Shown: positions 19,320 to 32,095, numbered from the stretch's first letter. The stretch is 64,000 bases of DNA from Erwinia persicina NBRC 102418 (GCF_001571305.1 NZ_BCTN01000006.1:124001-188000), one strand, 5' to 3'. Notes: generated by a model not told the origin, from the sequence alone. Translations and numbers: made by a program.

Positions 19320-20537
19320 TCAGAGCGAGGTCGTCACTTTACGTTTCTGAGCCAGCTGCCAGCCCCACAGTACCGCAATCGCCAGGGCAAAAAGTGCACC
19401 GAAGCCCACACCTGTCGCCACCGGCGGCGCACCGAACTTAATCGCCAGCGTATAAAGTCCGAGCATCAACAGCATCGCGGTATTTTCACCCAGATTCTGT
19501 ACCGCGACGGCATTGCCTGTGCCAACGGTATCTTTCCCACGCATCTGCAACAGCGCATTCAGCGGCACCACAAAGAAGCCGCCGAGCATACCGATAATCA
19601 CCAGCAGCACGTAGGCATTGATGGCCTGATGCTGGAGCGAGAAAGCCAGTACCGCCATGCCAATCAGCACGCCCGCAGGCATACAGCGGCCGACGGTTTT
19701 CAGCGTCACCAGCTTCGCCGCGGCAATGGCCCCGAACACGATACCAATGGCCACCATGGCGTTCAGCAGCGTCGGCGTTTTATTATCGCTGATACCCAGT
19801 GCCACCGGCACCCAGAGAACCAGCAGAAAACGCAGCGTGACACCCGCCCCCCAGAACAGGCTGGTGCCCACCAGGGAAAACCGCGTTTCGCCATCACGCC
19901 ACAGCGTGCCGCAGGCGCGGAAGAAGCTGGCTGACATACGGGCAGGGTGCCAGGACTGACCCGCGCGCGCCGCATCCAGTTTAGGGATCAGCACGTTTGC
20001 CGCCACTGCCAGCGCATAAGCCAGTACGCAGGCCGCCAGGGCGGCCGTCAGGTTCCAGTCAGCCAGGAATCCCCCGGCCACAGAGCCCAGCAGAATAGCG
20101 GCAATGGTTGACGATTCCATCATCCCGTTGGCCTTCACCAGCGTTTCCCCGCCAGTCAGTTCGCCCAGAATGCCATACTTCGCCGGTGAGTAAGCCGCAG
20201 CACCAATCCCCACCAGACTGTAACCAAGGAACGGATCAAACCCAAAGCAGATCACCAGGGCCCCCAGCAGCTTTAGGGCGTTGGCAAACATCATTACCCG
20301 CCCTTTGGCAAAGCTGTCCGCCAGCTGGCCGACGAACGGGGCCAGAATGATATAAGTCGCGACAAACATCATCTGCAACACCGGCTGACTCCACGCCGGA
20401 TAGACCAGCGACTTCATCACGGCCAGCGTGGCAAACAGCAGCGCATTATCGCCAAACGCGGAGAAGAACTGCGCGCCAATCACTGCCATCATGCCCTTCG
20501 ACATCAGCGGCTGGCCATGCGCCTGAGAAATTGTCAT
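19320..20537 (-). CDS. lplT: LplT, lysophospholipid flippase
   Basis: MFS-type carrier that flips lysophosphatidylethanolamine from the outer to the inner leaflet of the cytoplasmic membrane for re-acylation by Aas. The protein is 405 residues with about 12 hydrophobic segments. It aligns in memory with E. coli LplT, for example WSKGM-like [20 protein letters not shown] near the start and [15 protein letters not shown] late. The ATG overlaps the aas stop as ATGA, so the two steps of the pathway are translationally coupled. Confidence 0.96.
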   Translation of the reverse strand: MTISQAHGQPLMSKGMMAVIGAQFFSAFGDNALLFATLAVMKSLVYPAWSQPVLQMMFVATYIILAPFVGQLADSFAKGRVMMFANALKLLGALVICFGFDPFLGYSLVGIGAAAYSPAKYGILGELTGGETLVKANGMMESSTIAAILLGSVAGGFLADWNLTAALAACVLAYALAVAANVLIPKLDAARAGQSWHPARMSASFFRACGTLWRDGETRFSLVGTSLFWGAGVTLRFLLVLWVPVALGISDNKTPTLLNAMVAIGIVFGAIAAAKLVTLKTVGRCMPAGVLIGMAVLAFSLQHQAINAYVLLVIIGMLGGFFVVPLNALLQMRGKDTVGTGNAVAVQNLGENTAMLLMLGLYTLAIKFGAPPVATGVGFGALFALAIAVLWGWQLAQKRKVTTSL

Positions 20538-22690
20538 GCCTGTTCCTCCGGCTTTTCAGCCATTTCACGCAGGGTAACGAAGTCCGGTTTACCGCTGCCC
20601 AGCAATGGCAGCTGCGACAGAACGCGGATATCACGGGGGATCGCCAGCTCCGGGCTGCCCAGCTCGCGGGCGGCACGGGTCAGTTGTTCACGGGTCAGCT
20701 GCGCATCAGTAGTAAACAGCACCAGCGCCTCACCGCGATTGCCGTCCGGTTTAAGGGTAGCCGCGTGCTGCTTATCTTCCGATGCTTTACGGGCAATCAT
20801 TTCGACGATCTCCAGGGAAACCATTTCTCCGGCGATTTTGGCAAAACGCTTCACCCGTCCCTGAATCTGGCAGAACCCACCGTCATCAAAACTGACGATA
20901 TCACCGGTGTCATACCAGCCCGCTTCCATCTGCCCTTCTCCGTTATCCGCCTGTGGCGCTTCCAGCACGCCAGGCCGCTCAACGCGCAGATAGCCTTTCA
21001 TAATATTCGGGCCACGAAGTTGCAGCAGGCCGCCGTTGTCGATCCCCGGCACCGCAATCAGACGCGAATCCATGCCCGGCAGGATACGTCCGACGGTATG
21101 TGTTTTGGCCGCCATCGGCACGTTAATGGCCACCACCGGCGCACATTCGGTGACGCCGTAGCCCTCCAGGATGCGGATGCCATATTTTTCCATCCACAGC
21201 TCGCGCGTCTGCTCTTGCAGCTTTTCTGCTCCGGCCACGACATAGCGCAGGCGGGCAAAATCATACGGACTGGCGAAACGCGCATAGTTACCGAGGAAGG
21301 TCGACGTGCCAAACAGCACGGTGCAGTTACGGTCATAAACCAGTTCCGGCACAATGCGGTAATGCAACGGGCTGGGATAGAGAAACACCTGCGCCCCGGT
21401 CATCAGTGGCGTAAACAGTCCCACCGTCAGACCAAAGGCATGGAACAGAGGCAGAGCCGACATAAACCGGTCGCGTGGGGTGAAATCGGCAATAGTGCGG
21501 ATCTGTTCCACGTTCGCCAGCAGACTTTTATGCGAATGCACCACCCCTTTCGGATGTCCTTCAGAGCCGGAGGTAAACAGCACCATCGCAGCCTCTTCCG
21601 GCTGCTGTGCGACCGCAGCCTGTGCTGGTGTCAGCAGATGTCGCAGGATCCACAGCTTGTCCTGAAACGTGACGGTCTCTTTCAGATCTTCCAGATAGAT
21701 CCACTGCACCTGCGGGATGCCCTCCGGCAGGTGCCACAGTTTGCCCTTATCGAGGAACTGGCGTGAGGTAAATACGGTTTTGACTTCGGCGGCACTCAGG
21801 GCGCTGGTCAGCCCTTTCACCCCGGCGGTATAGTTCAGCATGGCCGGGATGCGTCCGCGCATTGAAGCCCCGAGAATCGCCGCCGCGGTGACGGTGGCAT
21901 TCGGCAACAGCAGGCCGATATATTCCCCGGGCTGACTGTAGCGCTCCAGAATTCGACCGACCCCCAGCGCCTTTTTCAACAATCCCGTATAGCTGTCAGG
22001 TTTGAAATTGACGTCTTCCACACAGGGTTTAAACCAGCCATAGCGGGTACGCGCGGAGAGAAACGCCTGATACAGGGTTTCACGCGGGCGCACCGCCATG
22101 CGGGCTTCCATCATAATATGGTGAAGGTGTTCCCCCGCCAGGCGGCGGCGATCGCGCGCACGGGGTGCTTCCGGCATCGGGATGGAAGTGGCAGGCAGGA
22201 CACTGAGAGTGATGCGCGGGAACAGGCGTCGTTTAAACACACCGGCCAGCCGGCCAAAGGGTGTGTACTCCGCGCCCTCAATGCGCACCGGCACCACGGT
22301 CGCCTGAGATTTTGCAGCGACGAAGCCCGCCCCATCATAAATTTTCATCAGCGACCCGGTGACGGTGATACGCCCTTCCGGGAAGATCACCACAGGGCGG
22401 CCGGTGCCGATCAGCCGCACCAGATGCTTGATGGACATTGGTTTTGTCGGGTCAAGCGGCACGAAATCAATCAGGGGACGCAGCAGGCGCATGTACCACT
22501 GCTCAGTGATTGACGAGTAGACGGCAAACACCGGCTTCACCGGCAGGAACACGGCCAGCAGGATGCCATCAATAAATGACATATGATTAGGGGTAATCAG
22601 TACCTTCTCTTTATACAGCCCTGAGAGGTCACCCGTCAGACGGGTTCGGAAGAGTATGCGAAAAAGGACGCGAAAGAATGTAAACAACAT
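20534..22690 (-). CDS. aas: Aas, 2-acylglycerophosphoethanolamine acyltransferase / acyl-ACP synthetase
   Basis: Bifunctional inner-membrane enzyme that re-acylates lysophospholipids using fatty acids loaded on ACP. ATG 22690 ([20 protein letters not shown]) is chosen over an upstream Met because GGAG lies 6 nt before it and it matches the E. coli N-terminus; this gives 718 residues. The N-terminal acyltransferase has NHMSFID (NHx4D-type). The C-terminal AMP-binding domain has [12 protein letters not shown] and YDTGD. It is coupled to lplT. In E. coli the sRNA genes omrA/omrB and galR follow upstream; here 20 kb intervenes. Confidence 0.96.
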   Translation of the reverse strand: MLFTFFRVLFRILFRTRLTGDLSGLYKEKVLITPNHMSFIDGILLAVFLPVKPVFAVYSSITEQWYMRLLRPLIDFVPLDPTKPMSIKHLVRLIGTGRPVVIFPEGRITVTGSLMKIYDGAGFVAAKSQATVVPVRIEGAEYTPFGRLAGVFKRRLFPRITLSVLPATSIPMPEAPRARDRRRLAGEHLHHIMMEARMAVRPRETLYQAFLSARTRYGWFKPCVEDVNFKPDSYTGLLKKALGVGRILERYSQPGEYIGLLLPNATVTAAAILGASMRGRIPAMLNYTAGVKGLTSALSAAEVKTVFTSRQFLDKGKLWHLPEGIPQVQWIYLEDLKETVTFQDKLWILRHLLTPAQAAVAQQPEEAAMVLFTSGSEGHPKGVVHSHKSLLANVEQIRTIADFTPRDRFMSALPLFHAFGLTVGLFTPLMTGAQVFLYPSPLHYRIVPELVYDRNCTVLFGTSTFLGNYARFASPYDFARLRYVVAGAEKLQEQTRELWMEKYGIRILEGYGVTECAPVVAINVPMAAKTHTVGRILPGMDSRLIAVPGIDNGGLLQLRGPNIMKGYLRVERPGVLEAPQADNGEGQMEAGWYDTGDIVSFDDGGFCQIQGRVKRFAKIAGEMVSLEIVEMIARKASEDKQHAATLKPDGNRGEALVLFTTDAQLTREQLTRAARELGSPELAIPRDIRVLSQLPLLGSGKPDFVTLREMAEKPEEQA

Positions 22691-22946
22691 GCCGACTCCA
22701 TAGCGGATCACAATTGTCCCTAACGATGCAGGATATGACAGCCCAACTCAATATGTGACTGAATATAAGTGGAAAAAAAAGCGAAAAAAAAATGCGCAAC
22801 GCCCCCTTTTGGCGAAAGAACAGGTGACGCTCAGATCAGAGTAATAACGACATTCCTGTCATACAGGACAACATAAATAATGCATCTCCGAAGGGGGAAT
22901 TAACGTTATAAACTCCTGATTATTCTCTCTTAACGTCATCATTTCG

Positions 22947-23204
22947 TTAACCCCGCGTTTTACAATAAAAACCCCCCCTGACTTCCTGAAAATATACGTC
23001 ACTGACGCGGGCTTTTAAAAAAGTGTAATACGCTTGCCCATTAGTAAAATGACTAATAAGGAAGATCAGAATAACGGATAAAAAATATAAGATGAGCAAT
23101 GCCGGGTATATACGAAGCAGATCAACCACGCCCCCTCTGACCTGACCAGAAAACTCAGGCCTCAGATCTTCGCGAACGGCGAAAATAGCCGGCATTATTC
23201 CCAT
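22947..23204 (-). CDS. Possible small single-pass membrane protein
   Basis: An open frame of 85 codons (MGIMPAIFAVREDLRPEFSG...) begins 8 bp after the stop of the pump channel gene on the same strand. One clear hydrophobic segment, IYPALLILYFLSVILIFLIS, sits near residues 32-51, with basic and acidic flanks. Start signals are weak (AAGG 3 nt, GGAAG about 11 nt upstream). I recognise no family. Its location as the last gene of the MdtABC-like operon would fit a small pump-associated protein, but that is inference. The local sequence is more AT-rich than its neighbours. It may also be chance. Confidence 0.3.
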   Translation of the reverse strand: MGIMPAIFAVREDLRPEFSGQVRGGVVDLLRIYPALLILYFLSVILIFLISHFTNGQAYYTFLKARVSDVYFQEVRGGFYCKTRG

Positions 23205-23212
23205 TTGCCTTA

Positions 23213-24595
23213 TCACTTCCACCCACCTCCTAAGGCTGCCATCAGCTGTACGCTGGTCACCCATTGCGTACTCTGTAACGTCAATGCACTCTGCTGCTGG
23301 CTCAGACTGGTATTCTCCGTTGTGGCGACATCCAGATAGTCGATCATCCCGGCCTGATACTGATTAAGCGTTACCCGTGCTGACGCCTGGGCCGACGCGG
23401 CGGCACGTGTCTGAGCCTGCATTTCAGCCTCAAAGGTATGAAGCGCCACCAGGGCGTTTTCTACCTCTTCAAAGGCGGACAGCACGGTCTGTCGATAGCT
23501 GGCAACATCAGCGTCATAGGCGGCTCTTGCCTGCTCCACCTTCGACGAGGTCGCACCAAAATCCAGCAGGGTTCCGCTCAGCTCTGGCCCCAGCGACCAG
23601 ACACGATTGGGCAAGCTCAGCAGATGACGGAAGCTGGCACCTGAATAGCCGGCGCTGGCGCTGAGAGTCAGGTCCGGGAAATAACCGGCAATCGCCACGC
23701 CCACCGCCGCATTCGCCGCCGCCACGGTACGCTCCGCCTGAGTGATATCAGGACGGCGCTGAAGCAAATCCGCAGGCAGCGCATGGGGAATAGCAGGCAA
23801 CGTGGCCTGCAAGGGTGCCACTGCCAGGCTGAACGCTGCCGGGGGTTGCCCCGTCAGCACGGCAATCGCATGTTCAAGCTGGGCACGCTGCCAGCTGAGA
23901 TCCAGCGCTGAAGCGCGCGCGCTCTCCAGTTGGGTTTCCGCCTGGGCCAGCGTGCCGCGCGATTCACTGCCCGCCTGGTATTTGTTGTTAATCACCGTCA
24001 GATAACGCTGATAAGCGGCCACGCTTTTCTCATACAGCGCAATGCGCTGGTCGAGGATACGCAGCTGGAAATAGTCCTGCGCCAGCGTCGACTGAGCGCT
24101 GAGGGTCATGTTCGCCAGTTCGGCGGCGCTGGCACTGGCACTGGCGCGGTTCTCTTCCAGCGTGCGGCGCAATTTACCCCAGATATCCAGCTCCCAGGAG
24201 GCCGACGTCTCCAGCGAGTGACTGTTGCCGGTCGCAGCCCCGCTTCCACTGCTGCTGGCGGTGCCGCTGCGTGTCGAACTGCCGGTGGCCGTCACGGTCG
24301 GAAACAGGTCACTTCGCGATCCCGCAGCCAGCGCCTGCGCCTGCCGGTACTGCGCCTCATACTGAGCGACGTTCTGATTCGAAATTTTTACCAGGCGCAA
24401 CAGTCCGTCCAGGGTGCTGTCGTGGTAAACCGCCCACCAGTCACCTTTGCTGATCTGATCCTGAGGTTCGGCCTGCTGCCAGCCTCGGGCTTCTTTGTAA
24501 TAAAGTGACGTCGGCGTCGTCGGACGCTGGTAATCCGGGCCAACGGTACAGCCGCTTATCAGCAAAGCCAGCATAAAGGGAGTAATTTTATTCAT
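23213..24595 (-). CDS. NodT-family outer-membrane efflux lipoprotein of the MdtABC-like pump
   Basis: TolC-like outer-membrane channel of about 460 residues. The signal MNKITPFMLALLISGC with lipobox ISGC is followed by TVGPDYQRP, the hallmark of OprM/NodT lipoproteins, and the protein ends LMAALGGGWK. A Ser/Gly-rich stretch (TRSGTASSSGSGAATG) lies near residue 100. Three consecutive ATGs and one further upstream make the start uncertain (24595-24616); all overlap or abut the end of the RND gene. Fourth gene of the operon: E. coli MdtABC lacks a dedicated channel, whereas Pseudomonas MuxABC-OpmB has this layout. Confidence 0.88.
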   Translation of the reverse strand: MNKITPFMLALLISGCTVGPDYQRPTTPTSLYYKEARGWQQAEPQDQISKGDWWAVYHDSTLDGLLRLVKISNQNVAQYEAQYRQAQALAAGSRSDLFPTVTATGSSTRSGTASSSGSGAATGNSHSLETSASWELDIWGKLRRTLEENRASASASAAELANMTLSAQSTLAQDYFQLRILDQRIALYEKSVAAYQRYLTVINNKYQAGSESRGTLAQAETQLESARASALDLSWQRAQLEHAIAVLTGQPPAAFSLAVAPLQATLPAIPHALPADLLQRRPDITQAERTVAAANAAVGVAIAGYFPDLTLSASAGYSGASFRHLLSLPNRVWSLGPELSGTLLDFGATSSKVEQARAAYDADVASYRQTVLSAFEEVENALVALHTFEAEMQAQTRAAASAQASARVTLNQYQAGMIDYLDVATTENTSLSQQQSALTLQSTQWVTSVQLMAALGGGWK

Positions 24596-24605
24596 CATCA
24601 TCAGG

Positions 24606-27600
24606 TTAATCAGCATGACGCAGACGTTGCCACGCGTGTTTTGTGGCACGACCGACGCGGTCAAGATAGAGGTACACCACCGGGGTGGTGAACAGGGTAA
24701 GTAACTGGCTCAGGGCGAGACCGCCGGCAATAGCCAGCCCCAGCGGACTGCGCAGGTCGGCATCGCCGCCGCTGCCAAGCGCCAGCGGTAACGCACCAAA
24801 GAATGCCGCCAGCGAGGTCATCATAATGGGCCGGAAGCGCATCAGGCAGGCCTGAGTAATCGCCTGTTGGGGTGTCATTCCCTGCTTACGCTCGGCGGCC
24901 AGGGCAAAATCGATCATCATAATCGCGTTCTTTTTGACAATGCCTGCCAGCAGCAGAATACCGATCAGCGCGATCACCGTCAGTTCCGTTCCGGTGAGCA
25001 ACATCAGCAGCAGGGCGCCAACCCCGGCAGAGGGCAGCGTGGAGAGGATGGTCAGCGGGTGAATATAACTTTCATACAGCATCCCCAGCACGATATAGAC
25101 GGCAGCCAGCGCCGCGAGGATCAGCCACGGCATTGATGCGCTCAGTTCGGCAAACGCCTGCGCCGTTCCGGCAAACCCCGCCTGAATGGTGTCCGGCAGG
25201 CCGATTTTTGCCATCGCGGTTTTCACCGCGGCCTGCGTCTGTTCCAGTGAGGCGCCGTCCCGCAGGTTAAAGGCAAGGGTGCTGGTGGCGGACTGTCCCT
25301 GATGATTAACCGATAGCGGGGCATTACTGCCGCTGATGCTGGCAAAGGCCGACAGCGGAATACGTTCGCCGCTGTCATTGACGACAAACAGCTGATTCAG
25401 CGTCTCCGGGTCGCGCGTCCAGGCCGGGCTGAGTGACATCACCACGTGGTACTGGTTGAGCGTTTTGTACAGGGTGGCCACCTGACGCTGACTGAAAGCA
25501 TTATTCAGCATGTCATCCAGCATCTGCACGTCCACCCCCAGGCGGGTGGCACGATCGCGGTCAAGGGTGATCATCACTTCCTGCCCGCCGGTCTGCGAGT
25601 CAGCATCCACACTGGTCAATAGCGGGATCTGTTCCAGCGCCGCTTTCACTTTCGGCGTCCAGATGCGCAGGACATCAAGATTGTCCGCCTGCAGGCTGTA
25701 CTGATACGAAGCGTTAGCACTGCGACCGCCAATATGCAGATCCTGCGCCGCCATCAGAAACAGCTCCACGCCGGGGACAGTCCGCGTTTTGCCGCTGAGA
25801 CGGTTGGCGACTTCGCTGGCGTTAGCATCACGCTTGTCAAAATCTTTCAGATGCACGAAAAACATCGCGGTATTGTGTGAGCCAAATGCGCCACTGCCCA
25901 TCGAGGAGATCACGCCATCTACCGCCGGATCGGCTTCGATCATGTTGGCGAACGCTTTGACCTTCGGTTCCATCGCCTGGAAGGAGATGTTCTGATCGGC
26001 GCGCATCATCCCCATCAGCAGACCGGTATCCTGATTTGGAAAGAACCCTTTTTGCACCACCGAATACAGAAACAGGTTGAGGAGCACCGTCAGCAGCAGG
26101 CTGAACAGCGTCAGTCGCTGGTGGCGCATCACCCACGCCAGCGCAGCGGCATAGGCCGCCAGCAGACGGTTCAGACCATTTTCAACCCACTGATACAGAG
26201 GATGCGGGCGCACCGTTACCGCCGGTTTACGTCTCAACAGGCGCGAGCAGAGCATCGGCGTGAGGCTGAGTGACACCAGCATCGAGATAACCAGCGAGGC
26301 GGTCAGCGTAACGGCAAATTCGCGAAACAGGCGGCCTACGATGCTGCCCATCATCAGGATCGGGATAAACACCGCCACCAGCGACAGCGTCATCGACAGC
26401 ACGGTAAAACTCACCTCCTGTGCACCTTTAATCGAGGCGCGAACCGGACTGAGCCCCTCTTCGATATAGCGGGTGATGTTTTCCAGTACCACGATGGCGT
26501 CGTCCACGACAAAGCCGGTGGCGACGATCAACGCCATCAGAGACAGGTTATCCAGGCTGTAGCCGCACAGAGACATGACCGCACAGGTGCCCATCAGCGA
26601 CACCGGCAGTGCCAGCGCCGGTATAATCAGCGCGCGCCCATTGCGCAGAAAGACGAATACCACACCGATCACCAGCAGTATGGCGATCAGCAGTGTCTCT
26701 TCCGTTTCATAGAGGGAGGCACGCACGTTGGGCGAGCGGTCAACCACTATCGTCAGTTTCACGTCCGCAGGGAGATCGCTTTGTATCAGCGGCAGCCGGG
26801 CTTTAATGCCATCGATCGTCTCCAGCATATTGGCCCCGGCCGAGCGCGTGACACCAATAGTGACCGAGGGCGATCCGTTATAGAATCCGGCGCTGTAGTT
26901 ATCCTCGACTGCATCATAGACGTGGGCGACATCGCTGAGATGAATCGCGCGGCCGTTACGGTAGCTGATCACCAGCTGACGATACTGGCTGGCGTGATCG
27001 AGCTGGCCGTTACCGTCCACCATCCAGGACTGGTTTTTTCCCTCCAGCCTCCCTTTCGGCAGGTTGGTGGTGCTGTCAGCAACCGCTTCCCGCACGCTGT
27101 CCAGTGACACGCCGAACTGGGTTAACAGCTGCGGTTGCAGGTCAATACGCACCGCCGGCAGGGCGCTACCGCGCAGCGAAACCTCCCCCACCCCCGCCAC
27201 CTGGGCGACTTTCTGCTTGATTTTACTGTCAGCCAGATCGTACAGCTCGGCGCTGGTCCGGGTGGTGGATGACAGTGCCATCATCAGTACCGGCGCATCA
27301 GACGGGTTTGCCTTCTGATAGGTCGGTAACGACGGCATACTGCCGGGCAGCAGGCTGCGCGCGGCGTTGATGGCCGCCTGCACATCGCGCGCGGCACCGT
27401 TGATATCGCGATCGAGGGCAAACTGCAGAGTAATATTGGTTGAGCTCTGCGCACTCTCCGAGGTCATTTCAGTGATACCGGCAATCTGCCCCAGCGCACG
27501 CTCCAGCGGTGTCGCCACCGTGGCAGCCATGGTCTCCGGACTGGCTCCGGGCAGATCCGCCGACACCATAATGGTCGGAAAATCCACGGTTGGCAGCGGT

Positions 27601-27704
27601 GCCACCGGCAGCAGGCGATAGCCCAGCGCCCCGACTAACACCAGGGCCAGCGTCAGCAACAGCGTGGCCACCGGACGAAAAATAAACCAACGAGGGAGAC
27701 TCAT
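24606..27704 (-). CDS. mdtC: MdtC-like RND efflux permease
   Basis: Inner-membrane proton/drug antiporter of the HAE-1 RND family with 1032 residues. It begins [19 protein letters not shown] with [20 protein letters not shown], the MdtC/MuxC signature. TM4 carries the paired aspartates ([12 protein letters not shown]) and TM10 the lysine ([13 protein letters not shown]) of the proton relay. Its ATG overlaps the stop of the MdtB-like gene (ATGA). In E. coli, MdtB and MdtC form a heterotrimer; the same pairing is expected here. It might export bile salts, novobiocin or plant-derived compounds, but substrates cannot be read from sequence. Confidence 0.92.
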   Translation of the reverse strand: MSLPRWFIFRPVATLLLTLALVLVGALGYRLLPVAPLPTVDFPTIMVSADLPGASPETMAATVATPLERALGQIAGITEMTSESAQSSTNITLQFALDRDINGAARDVQAAINAARSLLPGSMPSLPTYQKANPSDAPVLMMALSSTTRTSAELYDLADSKIKQKVAQVAGVGEVSLRGSALPAVRIDLQPQLLTQFGVSLDSVREAVADSTTNLPKGRLEGKNQSWMVDGNGQLDHASQYRQLVISYRNGRAIHLSDVAHVYDAVEDNYSAGFYNGSPSVTIGVTRSAGANMLETIDGIKARLPLIQSDLPADVKLTIVVDRSPNVRASLYETEETLLIAILLVIGVVFVFLRNGRALIIPALALPVSLMGTCAVMSLCGYSLDNLSLMALIVATGFVVDDAIVVLENITRYIEEGLSPVRASIKGAQEVSFTVLSMTLSLVAVFIPILMMGSIVGRLFREFAVTLTASLVISMLVSLSLTPMLCSRLLRRKPAVTVRPHPLYQWVENGLNRLLAAYAAALAWVMRHQRLTLFSLLLTVLLNLFLYSVVQKGFFPNQDTGLLMGMMRADQNISFQAMEPKVKAFANMIEADPAVDGVISSMGSGAFGSHNTAMFFVHLKDFDKRDANASEVANRLSGKTRTVPGVELFLMAAQDLHIGGRSANASYQYSLQADNLDVLRIWTPKVKAALEQIPLLTSVDADSQTGGQEVMITLDRDRATRLGVDVQMLDDMLNNAFSQRQVATLYKTLNQYHVVMSLSPAWTRDPETLNQLFVVNDSGERIPLSAFASISGSNAPLSVNHQGQSATSTLAFNLRDGASLEQTQAAVKTAMAKIGLPDTIQAGFAGTAQAFAELSASMPWLILAALAAVYIVLGMLYESYIHPLTILSTLPSAGVGALLLMLLTGTELTVIALIGILLLAGIVKKNAIMMIDFALAAERKQGMTPQQAITQACLMRFRPIMMTSLAAFFGALPLALGSGGDADLRSPLGLAIAGGLALSQLLTLFTTPVVYLYLDRVGRATKHAWQRLRHAD

Positions 27705-30700
27705 TCACGCCCCCGGGCAACCTGACGGCGCAGATAGCGTTTCGAACGCTGTGACAGTCCGTCAAACCACAGGTAGATCACCGGCGTGGAGAACAGCGTC
27801 AGCACCTGGCTGAAGATCAGACCGCCCACGATCACCAGCCCCAACGGCTGACGTAGTTCAGCCCCCGAGCCGGAGGCCAGCATCAGCGGCAATGCGCCCA
27901 GCAGCGCCGCCATGGTGGTCATCAGGATCGGCCGAAAGCGCAGCAGACAGGCCTGGTGGATCGCCTCCCGTGGACTGAGGTGCTGGGTTTTCTCTGCCTC
28001 CAGCGCAAAGTCGATCATCATAATGGCGTTCTTTTTGACAATACCGATCAGCAGGATCACCCCGATCAAGGCGATCAGGCTGAACTCCGTATCGGCCAGC
28101 ATTAACGTCAGCAGAGCCCCCACCGCTGCCGAAGGCAGCGTCGACAATATGGTCACCGGATGAATAAAGCTCTCGTAGAGGATCCCCAGCACCCCATACA
28201 TGGTCAGTAGCGCGGCGAGGATCAGCCACAGCGTATTTCCGGTGGCGCGCTGAAAAGCGGCGGCTTCCCCCTGGTAGCGCAGCGTCACCGACGGCGGCAT
28301 CGCCAGCGAGGTCGTGACGTCGCTTACCGCCTGCTGTGCCTGCGCCAGTGAATAACCGGCGTTCAGATTGAACGACACCGTCACCGCCGGGAACTGGTTC
28401 AGACGCATCTGCACCAGCGAACCGGTACGCAGGTGGATACTCGCCACTGACGTCAGTTTTACCAACCCGCTGACACTGCTGCTGGAAGAAGTGTCAGACG
28501 TGGACGTCGATGTGTTGCTGCTGGCTGAGGGTTGCAACCAGATATTATCGAACGAGGCCGGAGACTGCTGGAATGCCGGAGCCACTTCCAGCACCACGCG
28601 ATACTGATTTGACTGGGTAAATATCGTCGAAATCAGACGCTGGCCGAAGGCGTTATACAGCGCAGTGTCAACGTCCAGTGCCGTAATACCGAAGCGTGCG
28701 GCGGCATCACGGTTGAGCTCGACGTAAGCCACCTGCCCCTGATCCTGCAAATTACTGACCACCGAGCTGAACTCGGGACGCTGCCGCAGCGCGCTGACCA
28801 GTTTCGGTGACCAGGTCACCAGGTTCTGGCTGTCCGCATCGTCCAGCGTAAACGGGTAGCGGTCCGGCGTCACCTGGTCGTTCACCGTCAAATCCTGTGC
28901 GGATTGCAGGTAAAGCGCGATGCCCGGCACGCCCGCAGTTGCCTGCCGGAGTTGTGCAATGACGCTATCCGCACGTTTATCTCGCTGGTCAAACGGTTTG
29001 AGGTTGATCTGCAGGCGGCCACTGTTGAGGCTGGTATTGCTGCCGTCAATGCCCACCGTCGAGGAGAGGCTCGCGACAGCCGGGTTTTTTAAAATGATCG
29101 CCGCCAGCTGCTGCTGCCGTCGCGACATCTCTTTAAATGACACCTCCTGCGAGGCTACCGTCACCCCCTGGATCAGCCCGGTGTCCTGGGACGGAAAGAA
29201 ACCTTTCGGCACCAGCAGATAAAGCAGCCCGGTGAGCAGCAGCGTGGCCAGCGCGACCAGCAGGGTCACACGCTGATGGTTGAGAACCACAGTCAGCAGG
29301 CGATCGTACCCGGCCACCAGCCGGTCAAAAAATTTGCCGCCCTGACGATAGAAGCGTGTCTGACGGTTTTCAGGAATAGCGCGCAGCAGCGTCGCGCACA
29401 GCATCGGCGTCAGCGTCAGCGACACCAGCAGGGAGACCAGGATCGACACTGCCAGCGTAATGGCAAATTCGCGGAACAACCGCCCGACCACATCCCCCAT
29501 AAACAGCAGCGGGATCAGCACCGCTATCAGAGAAAAAGTCAGTGAAATAAGGGTAAAACCGATCTGCGCCGAGCCTTTCAGTGCCGCTTCCAGCGGGCTT
29601 TCCCCCCTTTCCAGACGGCGGGAGATGTTCTCCACCACCACAATGGCATCGTCAATCACAAAGCCGGTGGCGACAGTCAGGGCCATCAGCGACAGATTAT
29701 TCAGGCTGAAACCGGCCAGGTACATCACGCCAAAGGTACCGACCAGCGACAGCGGCACGGCGACGCTGGGGATCAGCGTCGCCGCCACGTTGCGCAGGAA
29801 CAGGAAGGTCACCATGACCACCAGCGCAATTGACAGCATCAGTTCAAACTGCACATCGCTGATGGAGGCACGGATGGTCTGGGTGCGGTCAGAGAGAATA
29901 GTCACCCTGACACCGTCCGGGAGGGCCGCCTGTAACGTCGGCAGCTGTGCTTTAATGCTGTCCACCACCGTAATAACGTTCGCCCCCGGCTGGCGCTGCA
30001 CGCTGATAATAATCGCCGGCTGGTTGTCAGCCCACGCCGACTGCCAGGTATTTTCTGCGGCTTCTTCGATGTGCGCCAGGTCGCGCAGGCGCAGCGCTGC
30101 GCCGTTTTTCCAGGTGAGGATCAGATTGCCGTATTCCGCCGCAGAGCGCAGCTGATCGTTGGCATCAATGCTTACCGAATGATACTGACCGTCAAATCCG
30201 CCCTTCGAACCGTTAACGTTGCTGTTACTGACCAGCGTATTGACGTCTTCCAGGGTCAGCCCGTGTGCCGCCAGCGCTTTCGGGTCCATCTGTATGCGGA
30301 TAGCGGGCTGATGTCCACCCGCCAGCGTGACCATACCGACACCGGAAATCTGCGACAGCTTCAGGGCAATACGGGTGTTGACCAGGTCCTGAACGCGGGT
30401 CAGGGGCAGCGTATCCGAACTGGCGGCCAGCGTGATCACGGCACTGTCTGCCGGGTTGACCTTTTTATAGGTCGGCGGATTAGGCAGGTCGTCGGGTAGC
30501 AGGCTGTCGGCGGCGTTGATCGCGGCCTGCACTTCCTGTTCCGCCACATCCAGCGACAGGTCGAGTGAGAACTTCAGCGAGATCACTGACGATCCGCTGG
30601 CGCTGCTGGAGGACATCTGGCTCAGACCCGACATCTGTCCGAGCTGGCGTTCCAGCGGCGCCGTCACCGAGGAAGCCATGACGTCCGGACTGGCTCCGGG

Positions 30701-30853
30701 GTAGAGCGTGGTCACCTGAATCGTCGGGTAATCCACCTGCGGCAGCGCCGAGGTGGGAAGCGTGCGGTAGGCAAAAATACCGGAAATCAGCATCCCCATC
30801 ATTAGCAGAATCGTGGCCACCGGGCGTTCGATGAAAATGCGCGACAGATTCAT
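27701..30853 (-). CDS. mdtB: MdtB-like RND efflux permease
   Basis: A 1050-residue RND permease and partner of the MdtC-like protein. Its N-terminus [20 protein letters not shown] and [22 protein letters not shown] match the MdtB/MuxB type. The relay residues are in [12 protein letters not shown] and [14 protein letters not shown] Ser/Thr-rich insert ([16 protein letters not shown], about residues 774-793) lies in the second periplasmic loop and is absent from E. coli MdtB as I recall it. The start overlaps the mdtA stop (ATGA), so A, B and C are translationally coupled. Confidence 0.92.
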   Translation of the reverse strand: MNLSRIFIERPVATILLMMGMLISGIFAYRTLPTSALPQVDYPTIQVTTLYPGASPDVMASSVTAPLERQLGQMSGLSQMSSSSASGSSVISLKFSLDLSLDVAEQEVQAAINAADSLLPDDLPNPPTYKKVNPADSAVITLAASSDTLPLTRVQDLVNTRIALKLSQISGVGMVTLAGGHQPAIRIQMDPKALAAHGLTLEDVNTLVSNSNVNGSKGGFDGQYHSVSIDANDQLRSAAEYGNLILTWKNGAALRLRDLAHIEEAAENTWQSAWADNQPAIIISVQRQPGANVITVVDSIKAQLPTLQAALPDGVRVTILSDRTQTIRASISDVQFELMLSIALVVMVTFLFLRNVAATLIPSVAVPLSLVGTFGVMYLAGFSLNNLSLMALTVATGFVIDDAIVVVENISRRLERGESPLEAALKGSAQIGFTLISLTFSLIAVLIPLLFMGDVVGRLFREFAITLAVSILVSLLVSLTLTPMLCATLLRAIPENRQTRFYRQGGKFFDRLVAGYDRLLTVVLNHQRVTLLVALATLLLTGLLYLLVPKGFFPSQDTGLIQGVTVASQEVSFKEMSRRQQQLAAIILKNPAVASLSSTVGIDGSNTSLNSGRLQINLKPFDQRDKRADSVIAQLRQATAGVPGIALYLQSAQDLTVNDQVTPDRYPFTLDDADSQNLVTWSPKLVSALRQRPEFSSVVSNLQDQGQVAYVELNRDAAARFGITALDVDTALYNAFGQRLISTIFTQSNQYRVVLEVAPAFQQSPASFDNIWLQPSASSNTSTSTSDTSSSSSVSGLVKLTSVASIHLRTGSLVQMRLNQFPAVTVSFNLNAGYSLAQAQQAVSDVTTSLAMPPSVTLRYQGEAAAFQRATGNTLWLILAALLTMYGVLGILYESFIHPVTILSTLPSAAVGALLTLMLADTEFSLIALIGVILLIGIVKKNAIMMIDFALEAEKTQHLSPREAIHQACLLRFRPILMTTMAALLGALPLMLASGSGAELRQPLGLVIVGGLIFSQVLTLFSTPVIYLWFDGLSQRSKRYLRRQVARGRE

Positions 30854-32073
30854 GGCACGTTCTTACCGGCGATAGCGGCGGCCGTCTCTTCCGCCGTCAC
30901 CACAGTGACTTTGCTGCCATCGGTAAGGCGATCGATCCCTTCCGTCACCACCCGTTCACCTGCACTGACACCCTTAAGGATTGCCTGTCGCTCGCTGCCA
31001 AAGACCGGGCCGGTGGTGACAGCTTTCCGCTTCACCGTATTGTCTTTATTCACCACATAGACAAAGCTGCCATCACTGCTCAATTGCAGGGCCTGGCCGG
31101 GGATCACCGTAACCTGTTTCAGGGTGCCGGTTTGCAGGCGCAGGTTCACAAACTGATTCGGATACAGTGCCTCATCCCGGTTCGTAAACAGTGCTTTCAG
31201 CGCCACCGAACCGGTGCTGGTGTCGATCTGGTTACTGATAAACTGTACTTCGCCCTGCGCCAGTACGCTGCTGCCCTGCTGGTCAAAAGCGGTGGCAGGC
31301 AGCATCTGGTCATGGTGAAGCGCGGCCAGCAGTGAGGGGATATTGCTCTGTGGCACGCTAAAGGTTACCGCCGCAGGCTGCGTCTGGGTAATGGTCACCA
31401 GCCCGGTGGTTGAACTGCTCTGTACCATATTACCGGCATCCACCAGGCGCAGACCCACACGCCCGCTGATGGGGGCGGTAATACGCGCATATTCGATATT
31501 GAGTTTCGCTGCGTCAATCTGCGCCCGATCCGCGGCTACCGCCCCGCTGTACTGACCGACGGTGGCGGTCTGCGTATCGAGATCCTGACGTGCCAGCGAA
31601 TCCTGCGAATAGAGTTTCTGGTAGCGCGAAAGCGTCAGCTGTGCGCTTTTTAGTAGCGCCAGATTCTGGTTGAGCTCGCCCTCATACTGCGCCAGTGTCG
31701 CCTGATAGCTGCGCGGGTCGATCTGGGCCAGTAGCTGCCCCGCCGCCACTTTCTGCCCCTCTTTGAAGTAAACGTGCGTTAACTGACCATCAACCCGGCT
31801 GGTGACCGTCACCGTGGCATTGGGGATCACCGTTCCCAGTGCATTGAGATAAACCGGCACATCGGCCAGCCCCACCGTACCGGTATGTACTGGCGTGGTC
31901 ATTACCCCCCTCTGCCCCGCCCCGCCAGGCCCCCGCATTCCGCCGGGCGTTCCCGCAGCGGAAGGAGCCTGCGGCCAGAAACGCCAGATCAGCCCGGCAG
32001 CCATCAGTAGTATAATCAGGCAGAGAAACAGGATTCGCCGGGAGTGAGACGTCTTCGGGAGGTTCGCGGTCAT
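30850..32073 (-). CDS. mdtA: MdtA-like periplasmic adaptor (membrane fusion protein)
   Basis: RND adaptor that links the MdtB/MdtC-like permeases to the outer-membrane channel. ATG 32073 ([20 protein letters not shown]) gives 407 residues with an N-terminal membrane anchor, not a lipobox. The typical beta-barrel, lipoyl and hairpin segments follow ([40 protein letters not shown]). An in-frame Met 24 codons upstream reads through a terminator-like hairpin and is not used. First gene of the mdtABC-channel operon; its 207-bp leader contains a Fur-like box and an intrinsic terminator. Confidence 0.92.
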   Translation of the reverse strand: MTANLPKTSHSRRILFLCLIILLMAAGLIWRFWPQAPSAAGTPGGMRGPGGAGQRGVMTTPVHTGTVGLADVPVYLNALGTVIPNATVTVTSRVDGQLTHVYFKEGQKVAAGQLLAQIDPRSYQATLAQYEGELNQNLALLKSAQLTLSRYQKLYSQDSLARQDLDTQTATVGQYSGAVAADRAQIDAAKLNIEYARITAPISGRVGLRLVDAGNMVQSSSTTGLVTITQTQPAAVTFSVPQSNIPSLLAALHHDQMLPATAFDQQGSSVLAQGEVQFISNQIDTSTGSVALKALFTNRDEALYPNQFVNLRLQTGTLKQVTVIPGQALQLSSDGSFVYVVNKDNTVKRKAVTTGPVFGSERQAILKGVSAGERVVTEGIDRLTDGSKVTVVTAEETAAAIAGKNVP

Positions 32074-32095
32074 GGCGTTAAGATCTTCAGGCTGC

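Noticed and set aside
20531-21766. 411-codon frame on the plus strand
   Set aside because: Antisense shadow of aas.
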